Shown: positions 1 to 12,168 of the stretch, in pieces
How the letters are laid out: each line of letters begins with the position of its first letter
Position numbering within the stretch: the first letter of the stretch is position 1
Assembly: GCA_030844895.1 (NCBI GenBank)
Contig: CM061228.1
Span: forward strand, 38,626,626 to 38,690,625
Reading direction: 5' to 3'
From: Ambrosia x helenae
Lineage: Eukaryota; Streptophyta; Magnoliopsida; Asterales; Asteraceae
DNA: 64,000 nt
Notes under the pieces: model-generated
The model's input: only the letters and a program-made list of their open reading frames with translations
Told to the model about the DNA's origin: nothing
Database searches by the model: none
Translations under genes and position numbers: made by a program

Positions 1-430
1 AGTGTTCTCCCTACACCGATGATCTCATCTTTTTTCCCTTCGAGTTGATGAAATGGAAGTGAAAAAATATAATTTTTGAGGGTGAGAGTTTGTATCGGAA
101 TCATATCGTAGATGCCGTTAAAAAAATTAGATGCAAATGTCCTTTCAAAACAAAAGTTGCAGATGTTGTTTCCAATTGTGGGCCATGATTTGGAAGGAAT
201 ATCCTTCAATTTCGGTTCCATTATTAAGAGTTAGGAGGTTTTGGTTGTTGAGGTTTTAATTAAATCTAAGTCTTTTTACAAATATACCCCTATAACATAT
301 ATTTATTTAATAGGATCATAACACAATTTACAAGTTTGCCACTCATTTAATTTCATCCATCCATTTATATGATCTAATGGACACATTTATTTCTTACCCT
401 TCTCACAAAACACACCCTTTGTACCATAAC

Positions 431-486
<56 letters not shown>

Positions 487-599
487 CGTAACCACCTTAT
501 ACTAATAATCTTTGTAATAAAATCATTGGATCTTGGCGTTTTGTATTTTTTAAAAATTCTTTGTAACATTTAGAACCTTGTAGAATCATATATAATATG
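1..599. other. Intergenic, no gene seen
   Basis: AT-rich sequence without a convincing reading frame or element terminus. It ends in a pure TA dinucleotide tract at about 439-481. I recognise nothing else in it. Confidence 0.6.
439..481. repeat. (TA)n microsatellite
   Basis: About 20 uninterrupted TA units, then a TATG variation. A simple slippage repeat of the kind common in plant intergenic DNA. Confidence 0.9.
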
Positions 600-628
600 T
601 ATGGAAAATGCTTCAAAAAATAGATGTT

Positions 629-696
629 GGAGCCGGGACTCGAACCCGCGTCCAACCCCTTTTAATAACATGCATAAACCAACTGAGCCACCTTGC
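629..696 (-). repeat. tRNA-like (Pol III A/B box) module
   Basis: Read on the minus strand it has an A box TGGCTCAGTTGG (679-690) and a perfect B box GGTTCGAGTCC (636-646), spaced as in a tRNA. The acceptor ends do not pair, so it is not a functional tRNA gene. A second module of the same orientation with partly similar flanking sequence lies at 59702-59776. This suggests a dispersed tRNA-derived (SINE-like) family, but I cannot define its ends. Confidence 0.5.
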
Positions 697-869
697 TTTT
701 TGTGAAGAAATCCTGAGACAAATAAACATAACACCTTCCTGATTATCCCTTGGTCAAACCTGATAAAGTCAACACCCAGCTATACAACGCAATTGAATTC
801 AATCGACCCGCCTAATCGCGTTTATTCTTCCAATTAACTTCCAGATTATACTCTTTTATGATTATTGTA

Positions 870-1121
870 TGATGTGTCGTAAAACACATCAAATTTCCTA
901 TGTATTTTGTATTTTATTTGGTCAAGTTTGTATTCGTTTCGTGTCATTTTTATTAGGTATTTATTTATTTTATTATTTTATAAGTGTTCATGGGAAATTG
1001 GCTCAAAACGAAAGAATTTTAATCGAGACACGAACACTAGAGAGCATGTGTTCCTAGACGTCGGAGCGTAAAACGAGAAACTTTGGTCAAGCCAAAAACA
1101 ACCGAGCCAGGAACATAGAGT

Positions 1122-1158
<37 letters not shown>

Positions 1159-2325
1159 TAACCAAAAAAAAAAAAAAGAATTGGATTGACTTGGGCTCGG
1201 CCCAAAGTCAAAGTCGGTCAACACTTAGGATATGGATATGTTATGACGGCAGATTGAAGGGAGATTGAAAGAATATATTCATTCAACACATGCTTTCATT
1301 CAGACAGAAAGGCACGAACCAAGAAGCCAAGTGACCGGCCAGAAGCGGTGACGAGCAGAAGGGCACGGAAGGAGAAAAGGCCCCGAGCACGTTAAAGATC
1401 AATATTCAAGGAGCCTTGGGTTAGGTTTAGTTTTTATTTATTTTTTCTATAGACATGATTAAAACTATATTTATTTATTTTGTGACGATGTTTCTAAATA
1501 TTATAGGCTAAACCTTTTGTTGGTAACTTGGGATGATGAACTAGATTTTGGTTTTTAATTAAAGACTTATGTTTTCCGTTTTGGATGTGTTGGGTTACAT
1601 GATTTAATTTTTATGTTTGATTTTGAATATTTGTGTGCTGGCGCTTTTTGATTTGATTACTTGTTTGTTGGTTTTGATGTTCTAGGCACATAGGAATATC
1701 CCCTAGATCTAGAAATCATTCTAGTTTGATTAACTTTTGTTGTCGAGCTAGTTCTTGCAGTTAGGAATGGTGCAAGTTTAACAGGTTTTAAAGGTCAATT
1801 AGCTAAGGTGTGCAATCCCTTCCCGAATGTTAGGAATATAATTCGGGATTGCTAGGTTGACTAACTAGGCATTGTTTGGTAGTTTGGTTATCGCTGGGGC
1901 GAGACCGGTTACTTATTCGTGTTTAGAGTTTTCCTAGGATTTCATTCGTATTAGTTATGTCTGCTTCGCAGTTTGAGAGTTTTCGATCCAAGAGTGGTTG
2001 ATTAAAGGATTACTGTGGGATTTGGTTTCGCTGGGGCGATCCACTTTCATTTTAGCATCTCAATACTTGTCCCGCCTTGTGTCTAGTCAGCTATCCTTGA
2101 CAGGAGGTTTATTAGGTGAGAACAGGGTCTCCAACCGGATTACATGAGTCAGCTTTTATAACCAGAGTCTAGGGATTCTACCCAGGTTACCAGTCTTCTC
2201 CTCATTAGAGTTTCAACCCAGTTCGTCAGCTTTCGTTTATTTTCAGTTTCTTAGTTTAATTTAGTAATTTAGTTTTATATAGTTTATTTTAATTTCAGTT
2301 TAAACCCCCCAATCAATCAATCCAT

Positions 2326-2360
<35 letters not shown>

Positions 2361-2537
2361 TTATCAGGTAATTCATTAGGAGTAATTTCAAAAGTGTTAG
2401 ATAAAGTCCTTAGGTTCGATACCTGGTCTTGCCTACTTGCTACTAGCGATCGGTACACTTGCCGATAGTGTGTGGTTTTAGAGGAGTCTAGGATTTTAAC
2501 TTGGTAAATTTATTTATATACTTATTTGCACACATCA
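870..2537 (+). repeat. 5' LTR of the gag-pro element
   Basis: Starts TGATGTGT and ends CACATCA, with a matching copy at 6555-8190. It contains a (TAA)n tract near 1122-1157 and another near 2327-2360, both shorter in the 3' copy. No promoter element was assigned with confidence. Confidence 0.93.
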
Positions 2538-2543
2538 AGTTTT

Positions 2544-2560
2544 TGGCGCCGTTGCCGGGG
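2544..2560 (+). other. Primer binding site, tRNA-Asp
   Basis: TGGCGCCGTTGCCGGGG lies 6 nt after the 5' LTR. It is complementary to the 3' end of plant tRNA-Asp(GTC), the primer used by many Athila/Tat-group elements. Confidence 0.92.
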
Positions 2561-2807
2561 CCTTTTAATTGGCACTTTTTTATTTTACTTGCTTTGTTTT
2601 ACTTGTATACTGCTTGCTGGATTTACCTTCGATTATCTGTGCTACTTGTGCTTTTAGTCTTAGGTTATTTGCTATCCATTAGTAACTCCAGCGTGGTTTG
2701 CACTTTCATTGTATGCCACATACTTGTTCACAGGGATCACCACAACTCACCAATTCTAAAACACCCACTCACTTTCCATTCACCCCATCCTACTTCCTAC
2801 CTTCGAT

Positions 2808-3749
2808 ATGGCTGATGCGAACCTCAGACGTACTGTGCACTCTCGTGCTACTGAGGACTATACTGGGATTCTTTCTCCCATCACTCGTCCTACCATTACT
2901 GATGCCAACAATTGGAAAATCCCATCCCATGTCTTGACCACTATCATTAATGTCACTCAATTCCATGGTCTTGATGAAGAGGATGCTCATGGACATCTGT
3001 CCCGATTTGTGCGTATCTGTGACACTTTCAATCTTTCCCACATCACTAAGGAAGCCATTTATCTGCGTCTGTTCCCATTTACTTTGTCTGGTCGTGCCGC
3101 CACTTGGTATGACACCCTACCTAATAGTTCCATTGCTACTTGGGAGGACATGCTTGGGAAATTCTTAAGAAAATATCACCCAACTTCCAAGGATTCCCGC
3201 ATTAGGGAGCAGATTCACTCATTCTGTATGGATCCTGATGAGCCATACTACATGGCTTGGGAGCGTTTCCAGACCCTACTGAGCCGATGCCCTCATCATG
3301 GTCTTTCTGACTGGGCCCTTGTGGAGGAATTCTACAATGGCCTCACTTTTGAGACTCGAGTTCGTTTTAATACAGCTGCACAGGGTAATTTCATGGAAAA
3401 AATGGATATTGATGCAGCTAATGAGTTGTTTGAGAGTTTTGCCTATTCTGAGAGACCACCAAAGCATACTATTGGGAATTCCATTCCCATGACTAGTAAC
3501 ACCTCTCCTACTACCCGAGGTGTTCATCAGATTGCACCTGATACTGGTCTGGCTGCGGTGATTGAGAATTTAACTAGGCAAGTGAGAGATCTTCAGATGA
3601 GGTTAGATAGGTGTGAAATATGTAGAGGGGGTCATAACACGTCTGAGTGTCCAGTTCGAAGTCGGGAACAGGTAGATTCTCTTAATTCTGGGTGGCTTGA
3701 ACCACCGTATCAAAACTATAGCCCTGATTCAAACTCCAATTGGAGATAG
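2808..3749 (+). CDS. Gag (capsid/nucleocapsid) of the gag-pro element
   Basis: A 313-residue Gag of the plant Ty3/gypsy retrotransposon gag family. Residues ~40-215 form the capsid-like region, with the conserved pattern HGL..ED...HL..F, LRLFPF, TW..M..KFL and RCPHHGL. A zinc knuckle of the C-x2-C-x3-H-x4-C form typical of Athila Gag starts at residue 269. It would package element RNA into particles. The ATG at 2808 follows the leader after the primer site. The frame ends at a TAG (3747-3749) directly after an Asn/Ser-rich linker. The protease frame starts about 80 bp further on in another phase, so Gag-protease was probably one ORF now broken by this stop and a single-base loss near 3832. 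Confidence 0.88.
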   Translation: MADANLRRTVHSRATEDYTGILSPITRPTITDANNWKIPSHVLTTIINVTQFHGLDEEDAHGHLSRFVRICDTFNLSHITKEAIYLRLFPFTLSGRAATWYDTLPNSSIATWEDMLGKFLRKYHPTSKDSRIREQIHSFCMDPDEPYYMAWERFQTLLSRCPHHGLSDWALVEEFYNGLTFETRVRFNTAAQGNFMEKMDIDAANELFESFAYSERPPKHTIGNSIPMTSNTSPTTRGVHQIAPDTGLAAVIENLTRQVRDLQMRLDRCEICRGGHNTSECPVRSREQVDSLNSGWLEPPYQNYSPDSNSNWR

Positions 3750-3871
3750 CAAAACTCCAACCGGCAAGGTGGTAACTCTTCTAGATACCAACCTCGTCAG
3801 AATCTGTTCCAAGCTCCCAACTCTGGGGGCCCACTAATCGTACTGAGTCTGACCTTACCACCATTCTACAG

Positions 3872-4996
3872 ATGCAGTCCCAGATGCTTAGTAACATTCA
3901 GTCAAACCTTGATGAGCAGGACACTTTCAGGAAAGGTCATCAAGCTGCTTTCCAGAACCTAGAGGCCAAAGTAGGAGAATTAGCTAATCAGGTTAGTCAA
4001 GGACCTCAGGGAGCCCTTCCCAGTAACATTGTTCATAATCCTAACTCAAGTACTTCTACATTTAGGCATGCTCAAGTTAAGGCAGTGACTACTAGGAGTG
4101 GGTGGAATGTAGTTGGTCCATCACCGAGAGAAGATGAAGAACCGGTTGATGAGGAAATTGAGTTAGAGCCACCATCTGCTAAAGTGCAACCTAGGCTAGT
4201 CTCAGAGAGCTTAACACAACCTAGTGAGTCGAGTGAGAAGACGAGAGAGAGTCCAGTTCGTGTCTATAAGCCTAAACCACCATTCCCTGGTCGTTTAGTG
4301 CGTGCTGATGATTCTGAGTTGTATGCTAAGTTCATGGAGATGCTGAAGAAACTCCACGTTAACCTCCCATTCATAGAGGCTCTTTCCAAAATGCCAAAAT
4401 ATGCCAAGTTTCTTAAAGATCTGCTGACTAATAAAAAGAAACTTGAGGAACTCTCCACCGTTACTCTTTCTGAGGAGTGCTCTGCTGTCGTGCAGAATAC
4501 ACTTCCTCAGAAAATGACCGATCCAGGAAGTTTCACCATTCCCTGTTTGATCGGCCACCTCACTCCCAGAAATGCGCTAGCCGACCTAGGTGCTAGCATA
4601 AACTTGATGCCCTACTCTTTCTTCTTAAAGCTTAATCTTGGGGAGTTGAAGCCAACTAGGATGTGCATTCAGCTAGCTGACAAATCTGTGAAAATTCCTA
4701 GGGGCATATTGGAGAACCTGTTAGTGAAGGTGGACAAATTTGTGTTCCCAGTCGACTTTGTGGTGTTAGACATGAAAGAGGACGACACCGTGCCGCTCAT
4801 TTTGGGTCGACCTTTCTTGGCCACATCAAGAGCACTAGTCGACATGGGTGAAGGAAAACTGAGGCTACGGGTAGGTGATGAGGAGATTGTGTTTGGAGTT
4901 CGGCAGAATTCTTATGAGGAGCCGAAAGAGGAGGTTAAAGCTATTAATGTGCACCTAGACTATGAACGAGACAAAATTAGAACAAAAGAGGTGTGA
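3872..4996 (+). CDS. Gag C-terminal linker and aspartic protease
   Basis: A 374-residue frame, open upstream to about 3833. The first ~200 residues are a Gag-to-protease linker, Gln-rich and then charged. The protease domain follows, with catalytic DLGAS at residue ~238 and a downstream LILGRPFL motif, as in retropepsins of plant gypsy elements. It would cleave the Gag precursor. The frame stops shortly after the protease, with no reverse transcriptase. The start at 3872 is simply the first ATG after the frame change and is probably not a native start. Confidence 0.85.
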   Translation: MQSQMLSNIQSNLDEQDTFRKGHQAAFQNLEAKVGELANQVSQGPQGALPSNIVHNPNSSTSTFRHAQVKAVTTRSGWNVVGPSPREDEEPVDEEIELEPPSAKVQPRLVSESLTQPSESSEKTRESPVRVYKPKPPFPGRLVRADDSELYAKFMEMLKKLHVNLPFIEALSKMPKYAKFLKDLLTNKKKLEELSTVTLSEECSAVVQNTLPQKMTDPGSFTIPCLIGHLTPRNALADLGASINLMPYSFFLKLNLGELKPTRMCIQLADKSVKIPRGILENLLVKVDKFVFPVDFVVLDMKEDDTVPLILGRPFLATSRALVDMGEGKLRLRVGDEEIVFGVRQNSYEEPKEEVKAINVHLDYERDKIRTKEV

Positions 4997-6554
4997 GATC
5001 CGTGAAAACGACCACAGTATGGTGTTGGTTTGGAGGCGGCTTTTGTTTGGTGGACTAGATGGGGCGGCGGTCAAAGTATAGGAGAGGTGATGGATCACAC
5101 TGGTAGGAATTTAGCTTATCAGGTTGCCAAGGATTGCAAACGGGAGCCACCAGATATATTTTGAAAAGAATAGAGCGTACTTGGGATTTGCCCAAGTTGT
5201 ACAGTTTGTAGATTCTTGCTTATTTTATTTTTCTTTTATGTTTCGGTTTGTGTCTAGTGTGGGGATTGTCCGTATTATTAATTGCAGATTTGGAAGGGTC
5301 CTGCCTATACTCAATCTCCATTCAGGCGGGGTTAATCCAATAATATTTTATTTGTAAAAGGACATCCCTAGTCGTCGGTCTATTTTTATTTCATTTTACG
5401 TTTTGGCTTTTTAGTTTTTGTGTGCTAGATTTATTGATGCAGCCGCGAATGAAATGCTATACGGTTGTTTTGCACTTGGATGGGGCAGCTCAGAACACGC
5501 TTTGCGAGGATGTTACTGCAATATTACCAGGGGAGTCTGTTCCACTTTACTTGTTATATTTATTTTTATCTTCTTTATTTTTAGTTCCTTGTCGCTACAC
5601 ATTGAGGACAATGTGCAATTTTAAGTGTGGGGATGGGAACTGCGTTTTAGTATAGTTTGAGTCTTTATTTCAAAAAGAAAAAAAAAGAAAAAAAAATTGA
5701 AAAAAAATTGTCCCTGATTTTTTGTGCATTTTATATGGAAAATGATAGTAAAATTGGGATTTTTTGTTTTCAAAATATTATATATATGAGAATATAAATA
5801 GATTGAAAGCGTGTTTGCTTAAGATGTATCGGTAGGCCCAGCTAGCTTTGAAAGGTCCTAGGATTGTACTTAATATACCTTAATAAATCATGAAATCTTG
5901 TGGGTTCTCATCTTAGGAGAAACGGTTGAACTGGAACCGCTGATAGTAATTAGAGGTAGCACTGTAGGTTGAAAGCCCATATGTATTATTAATTAAATGG
6001 CACACTTGATCCTTTTTATGAGAATAAATCCGGTGAAAAGTGGCGCCCAGAAAAAAAATCCACATGTCCATCAATTGAGCTAGACCAAAAAAAAAAATAC
6101 CGAAGCTCATGCTGTCGCTCTTGGGAATGGTGACTCTGATTGAGACAACCTCTGGGTTAGGTATGAAAAACAAATGTGTCTTTGCTCATAAACTTCATCC
6201 ATCATCCATCATAAATTTAATTTCTAATACATTAGGGAGTTTAGTTTGCAATGGTTGGTATATCTATATGGTTTAACCTTTGCTTCGAAAGCTTGAGGTG
6301 GGATTAGGTGAAGCTGGATATCTTGAGTGTGAGACCCATAGATTGATTGTAATAATATGAACTTAATTGCTTTACATGATTGGGGCCTGATTAGCTAGTG
6401 GTTGGGTTTAGGTGGACAACAATACCGACAGTTTTGGTTGATGCGTAATTAGATCATAATTAATGAACCTAAAATTTTTTGAAACCAAGAATTCTAATTA
6501 TGATTCTATTGCTGTTTTTTTCAGGGACGAAAAAGGTTTAAGTGTGGGGATGTT
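4997..6554 (+). other. Post-protease non-coding region
   Basis: About 1.5 kb where a full element would have pol. I find no YxDD, integrase or RNase H motif in any frame. The motif AGTGTGGGGA occurs here three times (5256-5265, ~5625, ~6541), the last directly before the 3' LTR. ATTGAGGACAATG just upstream of the second copy is also found in the related minus-strand element at 60-64 kb. Confidence 0.75.
6538..6554 (+). other. Polypurine tract of the gag-pro element
   Basis: AAGTGTGGGGATG lies immediately 5' of the 3' LTR, in the expected position for plus-strand priming. Confidence 0.8.
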
Positions 6555-8190
6555 TGATGTGTCGTAAAACACATCTAATTTCCTATGTATTTTGTATTTT
6601 ATTTGGTCAAGTTTGTATTCGTTTCGTGTCATTTTTATTAGGTATTTATTTATTTTATTATTTTATAGGTGTTCGTGGGAAATTGGCTCAAAACGAAAGA
6701 ATTTTAATCGAGACACAAACACTAGAGAGCATGTGTTCATAGACGTCGGAGCGTAAACGAGAAACTTTGGTCGAGCCAAAAACAACCGAGCCAGGAACAT
6801 AGAGTTATAATAATAATAATATAATATAACAAAAAAAAAAGAATTGGATTGACTTGGGCTAGGCCCAAAGTCAAAGTCGGTCAACACTTAGGATATGGAA
6901 ATGTTATGACAGCAGATTGAAGGAAGATTGAAAGAATATATTCATTCAACACATTCTTTCATTCAGACAGAAAGGCACGAACCAAGAAGCCAAGTGACCG
7001 GCTAGAAGCGGTGACGAGCAGAAGGGCACGGAAGGAGAAAAGGCCCCGGGCACGTTAAAGATCAATATTCAAGGAGTCTTGGGTTAGGTTTAGTTTTTAT
7101 TTATTTTTTCTATAGACATGATTAAAACTATATTTATTTATTTTGTGACAATGTTTCTAAATATTATAGGCTAAACCTTTTGTTGGTAACTTGGGATGAT
7201 GAACTAGATTTTGGTTTTTAATTAAAGACTTATGTTTTCCGTTTTGGATGTGTTGGGTTACATGATTTAATTTTTATGTTTGGTTTTGAATATTTGTGTG
7301 CTGGCGCTTTTTGATTTGATTACTTGTTTGTTGGTTTTGATGTTCTAGGCACATAGAAATATCCCCTAGATCTAGAAATCATTCTAGTTTGATTAACTTT
7401 TGTTGTCGAGCTAGTTCTTGCAGTTAGGAATGCGCAAGTTTAACAGGTTTTAAAGGTCAATTAGCTAAGGTGTGCAATCCCTTCCCGAAGGTTAGGAATA
7501 TAATTCGGGATTGCTAGGTTGACTAACTAGGCATTGTTTGGTAGTTTGGTTATCGCTGGGGCGAGACCGGTTACTTATTCGTGTTTAGAGTTTTCCTAGG
7601 ATTTCATTCGTATTAGTTAAGTCTGCTTCGCAGTTTGGGAGTTTTCGATCCAAGAGTGGTTGATTAAAGGATTACTGTGGGATTTGGTTTCGCTGGGGCG
7701 ATCCACTTTCATTTTAGCATCTCAATACTTGTCCCGCCTTAAGTCTAGTGAGCTATCCTTGACAGGAGGTTTATTAGGTGAGAACATGGTCTCCAACCAG
7801 ATTACATGAGTCAGCTTTTATAACCAGAGTCTAGGGATTCTACCCAGGTTACCAGTCTTCTCCTCATTAGAGTTTCAACCCAGTTCGTCAGCTTGCGTTT
7901 ATTTTCAGTTTCTTAGTTTAATTTAGTAATTTAGTTTTATATAGTTTATTTTAATTTCAGTTTAAACCCCCCAATCAATCAATCCATTTAATAATAATAA
8001 TAATAATAATATTTTATCAGGTAATTCATTAGGAGTAATTTCAAAAGTGTTAGATAAAGTCCTTAGGTTCGATACCTGGTCTTGCCTACATGCTACTAGC
8101 GATCGGTACACTTGCCGATAGTGTGTGGTTTTAGAGGAGTCTAGGATTTTAACTTGGTAAATTTATTTATATACTTATTTGCACACATCA
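6555..8190 (+). repeat. 3' LTR of the gag-pro element
   Basis: 1636 bp, collinear with 870-2537 apart from shorter TAA and A tracts and about 28 scattered substitutions. It ends CACATCA just before the TSD TTGTA. Confidence 0.93.
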
Positions 8191-8195
8191 TTGTA

Positions 8196-10077
8196 CTTTC
8201 CTAAGTTACTATTACGCGTTTTTTTTTGCATTAATTTGATGAGTATTTTCGAGTTATTACCTTCTATAACAAACCCGATTTTGAATTCATATATATAGGT
8301 GATTATTGCTCGATTAAACTTACACACATCCTTATATGGAACCGAAAAACACTTCCCCTTTATCACCTTTCACTTTCAAACACTCCAACTCTCGAATTCT
8401 TGTGTTTTAGATCTCAGTTTAGATTCAAGAATCCACAAATTTCTCGTACGTTTTTGTTTTGATTCTTTTATGTTTTAGGGGCGATTTAGGATGAGGAATA
8501 AAAGCCCCATGAAATCATTCATTATCTGTATCCAATCGTTCTTCAATTATAGGATTAGGAAGTTAGGGTTCATAAGGGTTTAATTTGGGCATTTTTGTTT
8601 GATTCGGATTGTTTTTTATATATAAATCGATCCATATCAAAACACAAACAAACACCACAGAACAGGTCCGGGATTGAAACCTGTACCTTGCAGTTTTTCT
8701 TGGTTTTTATTTATTTTGTTGTAATTTGATGTTTCAGGATAATTATAAATTGATTTAGAAACCACTAAAATCACAAACATACACCCATATCAGTTGGTCT
8801 GGGTGTTATACCTATGCAGAGCAGGTCCCGGGTTCGAGTCCCCCATGGGACCGAATCTATTCCATTTTTTTTCTTTTTCTGTTTATTATTTAATAACTAT
8901 TATAAATCTATTTTAACTATTAAAAATAGTAAACTTGATTCAAAATTTTTATAAAAATTGTCCTAACTCTACAAAACTCTAAAGTTTATGTTTGAAATTT
9001 TATTTTTCTGGAAATTATTTATTTATTATTTTTGACATATTTATTTTGTTTAAATTGTAATTCATTCATTAAAAATTCATTTTTAATCATTTTAACACCA
9101 AAATTTTTGTAGAATAATTTCTAACCATCTCCAAGTTTTGGTAATTTCTTTTCTGTAAAATATTTGTTTACCCATTTTTATAATTTAATTATATTTAATT
9201 GATTAAAATTCAATTAAATTCGTTTTAAAATGAAAATAATATGGAAAATAATTTATTAAATTATTTTCCACTTATAATACATATTTGTACAAAAATGAAA
9301 ATAACATTTTCTCACTTTATTTGTATTTATTTTCTAATTACTTTCCTTTTAATATCAGCTTAAAAGATATAATACCAAAAATTTCAAGTTTTAAAATTCT
9401 GAGAGTTACTTTATTCTTTGAATTGAATGGACTTGTAACTTCTAAACTTATTTTGATTTATTGACTTATTCTATTAATTTCTACTTTTATTTCATCTTAA
9501 ATCACATTAAGTTTGTTATTCAAATTCAAGTTATTTCATATTTACACTTTCAATTATTTTACGTGTTTTCATAAATTGATGTAATTATTGAAAGATAATT
9601 GAATTATAAAATTTTCTTTAAATAATTAAAATGATTTAAAACCAATTATGGTTTAACGTAAAAACCCTAAAATCCCCAAAATCTAGTCTATAAAACCCTA
9701 AGTGCCTAATCCTATATAACTTAGACTTTAAGATCGTTCCCTTACAAATTATTAATTTATCCATTTAGGTTAATCCTTTGGGATAATTCTGAAAACATGT
9801 TACATTTTCAATTGCAATTCAACATAAGTGTCTATGTGTTATTCTATGTTGCGTTATGTCTTAAACATTACTATAGTAAGCACAATTAGACTAGCATAAT
9901 CATTAATTCCGTACAAGCCAACGATACACAATGATAGAGATCTATTGGACTGATAACCCCACCAGGATACGTTACTTCCAGTATGGGTAGCGTGGTTAAT
10001 TGTTATCGCAACAAAAACGAGTGAACCATATGCGTATGGGATGGACCACAATATTCTAGTCACAAGGTTTGATTATG
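8196..10077. other. AT-rich intergenic region
   Basis: No convincing coding sequence. Contains one tRNA-like module (8785-8853), described separately. The rest is AT-rich and unassigned. Confidence 0.6.
8785..8853 (+). repeat. tRNA-like module
   Basis: An A-box-like TATCAGTTGGTC (8788-8799) and a perfect B box GGTTCGAGTCC (8831-8841). The flanking GGTCCC/GGGACC could pair, but there is no credible anticodon arm. More likely a tRNA-derived repeat fragment than a functional tRNA. Confidence 0.45.
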
Positions 10078-10085
10078 CACATGAT

Positions 10086-10289
10086 CAGTGGCGTAGCTTT
10101 TAAAGGGCGGGGAGGGGCGGCCGACCCCTCCCCCCCCCCCCCCCCCCCGAATTTTCGCTCAGAAGTTCTGATTATATAGTATTCGTATAGAAATTTTTTG
10201 GTATAGACAGTTTCGACCCCCCGAAACTAGTGATTTCCGACCCCAGTAACTTCCAACCCCCCGATATTTCGGGTCAAGTTTCGCCACTG
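10086..10289. mobile_element. hAT-type MITE, CAGTGGCG family, copy 1
   Basis: 204 bp with terminal inverted repeats CAGTGGCGTAGCTT / AAGTTTCGCCACTG, flanked by perfect 8-bp duplications CACATGAT (10078-10085 and 10290-10297). Two relatives lie at 57027-57212 and 60855-61063. It has a 19-base C run (10130-10148) and no coding capacity. Confidence 0.93.
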
Positions 10290-10297
10290 CACATGAT

Positions 10298-11344
10298 TTA
10301 CCGGGTAGTATTGTTTTCACATATGGACTAGACTTGCCATGACACTCGTATTGTACAAATTTTATTCAACATTCAAACCTATGTAATTCTCACCAAATTT
10401 TGTTGACCCAAAATATTTTCAAACTTAACATGTTTCAGGTTATAGCTTTCTTGAAGATTAGAGTTAATGCTTGAAGATGTGTATCTAGTATTTTTCATTT
10501 TGATGTACAAATTCTTTTAGAACAATTGTATGTAATTTATGTAATCAATTAATGAAATTTATTATTTACCATGAGCTACTGAACAATCGTCAATACGTGA
10601 CATCTCGATATTTTCGCCATCGGTTGGGGTGTTACATTACACCACCCTTAGTGACCCAGTTATACCATTTGCTGCTCCCATAACCATTTGACCACCCTTT
10701 GGAAAACAAACACACAAAAATAGTCTTCATATTATTGCTGCTAATACGCACTGTCATCACCCACCAGCAATCCTTGAACCAGTCAAATAGCCAAGAAAGT
10801 GAACCAGCCGTGTCTGTGAATTATTAACAGTTGAGATTTGTATCTAAAAGGACCACAAAATGTTGACTTTAGTTGACATTTTTAATTGACAACAATTTCT
10901 AGGATACATAGAGCACAACATGCAAAGGATTTGAACTGATAACTTTTTGGCTGTAAGCACACCATTTAACCATCTTTACCAATCCAAATATGGACTTTAA
11001 GACCATGTTGAACTTGGCCAGCAAATTCCAGTTGCCCTGTACTGTTCTGAATCATGGTTGCCCATTTGATATTAGATTATTGATTATTTATTCCTTTATT
11101 TGTATTGTATGACCATCAGCTTTTGACTTCTTATACTTCTAATTATACCACTGGATCTAAATATTGACTTCTCCGTAATTATACTTTATAACCAATACAT
11201 TAGAAGATTTTTACTAATCCAATCAAACAGCAACAATCAACAAGTTCAAAAATTTTTTTTGAGTAATGCAGGCAGGCAATCATCAAAGCTCTCATGGTAT
11301 AGTCTAACCTTATCTCTCCAAGGTGAATGCTAATTCAAAATAGA
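10298..11344. other. Intergenic, no gene seen
   Basis: No supported ORF or element boundary. A weak tRNA-like stretch near 10930-10985 lacks clear Pol III boxes. Confidence 0.5.
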
Positions 11345-11629
11345 TCACATATAGACACATCCTATATGGCTATATATCATTCCTCGACCGCTGAAATGGC
11401 TAGTGGATTCATCGAAAGCAGAGATAAATAAGGCGGTGCGGGTGGAGTGAGTGAAGAGGAGTTTGGAGAATGATGGATTGGAGATGAGTGAGAGCCATTG
11501 TTTCGAGACAGATCTGAATCGGAGAATGGATTCGACTGGGAGTCTGGTGAGGATGTCTTCGATGATTTCAGTTGGGATTAAAATCTTTGTATTCTTAGCC
11601 AACTGATCATCATGAGTCTTCTTCTTCAT
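11345..11629 (-). pseudogene. Truncated F-box gene copy
   Basis: A 94-residue frame. Residues ~17-60 match the F-box motif of plant F-box/FBA proteins (PTEIIEDILTRLPVESILRF, then RSVSKQWLSLISNPSFSKL). It is nearly identical over this part to the F-box gene at 52899, so the two are paralogues. After about residue 80 the similarity ends, and the frame stops with no FBA domain, where a full protein has ~380-400 residues. A full protein would recruit substrates to an SCF E3 ligase; this fragment could at most bind SKP1. Probably a dead copy cut by a rearrangement. Confidence 0.82.
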
Positions 11630-12168
11630 CTGTTGTTCTTCTTGTTATAGGGTTTCTGTTCTTCTAATTTAACTACTCATATATCTATATAATAAATGAA
11701 TAACCTCGGGTCGAATGGAGGCCTTAGAGAGGGCCTCTAGGATCCAACAACAAATATGGAGCTCCGAATTTATTAGTATAAAAACCTCTTTCTTTCATTT
11801 TTTTCATTCTCCATATCAAAACTCTCATACTACTCTTCTAATTTCTATTGATACTACTCCATATCAAGCTCCGAATCTAATTCCTAACAAATCTTAGAGG
11901 CTTTCTTCTTCATGTTGCATCATTTCTTGATTATCCGCAACCGATTAACGGTAAAGAGTTAACTACATAGATAGTCTTTAAGGTTTATAGGAAGTAACAC
12001 CTTAGAGTACTAACTTATTTTTTTTAACATGTTAAGGGTTTATGGTTTCAGTTTTGTAACAAGTTAGGGTACTAAGGCTAACTTCGTTAATTTTTATAGT
12101 TAAGTCTTGATAAAATGATTTAAATGCCCTATAATAACTAGAGGAGCTATTCTTTTAATTAACTCTAA

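Larger units (their letters stand above)
865..8195 (+). mobile_element. Full-length non-autonomous Ty3/gypsy (Athila/Tat-type) retrotransposon
   Basis: A complete LTR element at 870-8190, flanked by perfect 5-bp target duplications TTGTA (865-869 and 8191-8195). The LTRs are 1668 and 1636 bp, begin TGATGTGT and end CACATCA. The primer site matches tRNA-Asp and a purine tract adjoins the 3' LTR. Only Gag and aspartic protease are encoded. Reverse transcriptase, RNase H and integrase are absent between the protease and the 3' LTR, so it must depend on enzymes from a related element. By eye I count about 28 substitutions between the LTRs (~1.7%), plus length changes in TAA and A tracts, indicating a fairly recent insertion. 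Confidence 0.93.

Noticed and set aside
629..696. Functional tRNA gene
   Set aside because: A and B boxes are good but the acceptor and anticodon arms do not pair. Kept only as a tRNA-like repeat.
869..1057. Small ORF at the start of the first LTR (also 6542-6742)
   Set aside because: It lies wholly inside the LTR and is repeated in the other LTR, with no similarity to a protein family. A chance frame.
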